Below are positions 5,708-6,002 of a stretch of DNA of 6,002 nt, piece by piece. This stretch comes from an uncultured Acholeplasmataceae bacterium (GTDB lineage: Bacteria > Bacillota_I > Bacilli_A > Acholeplasmatales > Acholeplasmataceae), in assembly GCA_937983315.1 (NCBI GenBank), contig CALKAH010000032.1, positions 1-6,002 on the forward strand. Reading direction: 5' to 3'. How positions within the stretch are numbered: position 1 is the stretch's first letter; every line of letters begins with the position of its first letter. The notes below the pieces were generated by a model. The model was not told the origin of the DNA, ran no database searches, and saw nothing but the letters and a program-made list of their open reading frames with translations. A program made the translations under genes and the position numbers.

Positions 5708-5735
5708 ATTATACACGAAAATGAGCCTTTACCAA
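5708..5735 (-). promoter_or_regulatory. Promoter of the rlmN-rsgA-rpe-thiN operon
   Basis: On the minus strand a perfect -10 box TATAAT (5713-5708) lies 16 bases after a -35 box TTGGTA (5735-5730, four of six matches). The likely start near 5701 is downstream of the first ATG of the rlmN frame. The -35 box begins two bases after the T-tract of the pheT terminator, so termination and initiation are packed into about 60 bases. Confidence 0.75.
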
Positions 5736-5737
5736 CG

Positions 5738-5761
5738 AAAAAACCTGACGAATCAGGTTTT
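5738..5761 (-). terminator. Rho-independent terminator after pheT
   Basis: On the minus strand AACCTGA / TCAGGTT (arms 5759-5753 and 5748-5742), extended by A-T pairs to 9 bp, encloses a TTCG loop and runs into TTTTTT (5743-5738). The pheT stop codon TAA (5762-5760) overlaps the foot of the stem. Confidence 0.88.
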
Positions 5762-5956
5762 AACTGCGAATTGTCGCTTGATAGCTAAATGCAAGTCGAT
5801 TGGTGATCTTTTTCATGACTTGATCCACATCGTCTGCACTTAATGTTTTGTCTTTGTCGTTAAAAACGAGTGAGAATGCGATCGATTTCTTTCCTTTTTC
5901 AATCGATGAACCTTGGAAAACATCGAAGACATCCACAGAAACTAAAATCTTTTTCG
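5760..5956 (-). CDS. pheT: Phenylalanine-tRNA ligase beta subunit, C-terminal fragment
   Basis: Only the last 64 codons are present; the gene is cut by the end of the insert, not by mutation. The protein reads FDVFQGSSIEKGKKSIAFSL (10-29 of the fragment), then KTLSADDVDQVMKKI (36-50), and ends TIRS. This is the anticodon-binding FDX-ACB domain found at the C-terminus of PheT, including its FDvyxG, GKKSlAfsl and TLs.deV signatures. The full subunit, about 800 residues, pairs with PheS in an (alpha-beta)2 enzyme that charges tRNA-Phe. The frame is fixed by the motifs and the TAA stop inside the downstream terminator. PheT adjacent to rlmN is not the Bacillus arrangement. Other proteins with an FDX-ACB domain (YtpR-like tRNA-binding proteins do not carry it) are less likely. 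Confidence 0.9.
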
Positions 5957-6002
5957 AGATCGGAAGAGCGTCGTGTAGGGAAAGAGTGTAGATCTCGGTG
6001 GT
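5957..6002 (+). other. Illumina TruSeq universal adapter (artefact)
   Basis: Not genomic DNA. AGATCGGAAGAGCGTCGTG begins at 5957, followed by TAGGGAAAGAGTGT and then AGATCTCGGTGGT, the reverse complement of the TruSeq universal adapter from memory. There is no 8-base i5 index between the read-1 primer and P5 parts, as in single-index libraries. It truncates pheT. Confidence 0.97.

Noticed and set aside
5534..5788. Plus-strand open frame across the rlmN 5' end, promoter and pheT terminator.
   Set aside because: It crosses a terminator and a promoter and is antisense to conserved RlmN sequence.
1..6002. CRISPR arrays, insertion sequences, attachment sites, toxin-antitoxin or defence genes.
   Set aside because: No direct-repeat arrays, transposase frames or terminal inverted repeats are visible; every long conserved frame is a housekeeping gene.

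Overview
This window looks like a housekeeping stretch of a low-GC Gram-positive chromosome (Bacillota, possibly an Erysipelotrichia or Acholeplasma/Izemoplasma-type lineage), enclosed at both ends by Illumina library adapter. The real insert is 47..5956 (5,910 bases). The order rlmN, rsgA, rpe, thiN, rpmB (opposite strand), fakA is the classic Bacillus-type block with pieces missing. The GC content of lines I sampled is about 37-42%. TGA works as a stop (end of rpe) and Trp is TGG, so this is code 11, not the Mycoplasma/Spiroplasma code. I cannot fix the genus from this alone.

Layout, read along the minus strand (right to left): the last 64 codons of pheT end inside a terminator hairpin. A compact promoter follows at once and drives a tight four-gene operon, rlmN, rsgA, rpe, thiN. 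Gaps there are 9 and 12 bases, then a 4-base ATGA overlap. The operon ends at a hairpin shared with the convergent plus-strand gene rpmB (ribosomal protein L28). A 324-base divergent intergenic region separates rpmB from fakA and holds a strong fakA promoter, a weaker rpmB promoter and a perfect inverted repeat. fakA (fatty acid kinase, DhaL + middle + DegV-like domains) ends at a terminator, and a class II tRNA-Leu(GAG) with its own downstream terminator follows almost directly.

Functionally the operon joins ribosome work (RlmN methylates 23S rRNA, RsgA matures the 30S subunit) to central carbon metabolism (Rpe makes xylulose 5-phosphate) and cofactor supply (ThiN makes thiamine pyrophosphate, the transketolase cofactor). 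FakA phosphorylates exogenous fatty acids for phospholipid synthesis.

Compared with Bacillus, the Ser/Thr phosphatase/kinase pair prpC-prkC is absent between rlmN and rsgA, and the Asp23-family gene yloU is absent upstream of fakA. I found no undescribed defence, mobile or biosynthetic system. The points worth a second look are the adapter ends, the missing genes, stop codons built into Shine-Dalgarno sites, a TTG start, residue changes in ThiN and RsgA, and the tRNA placed directly behind a terminator.
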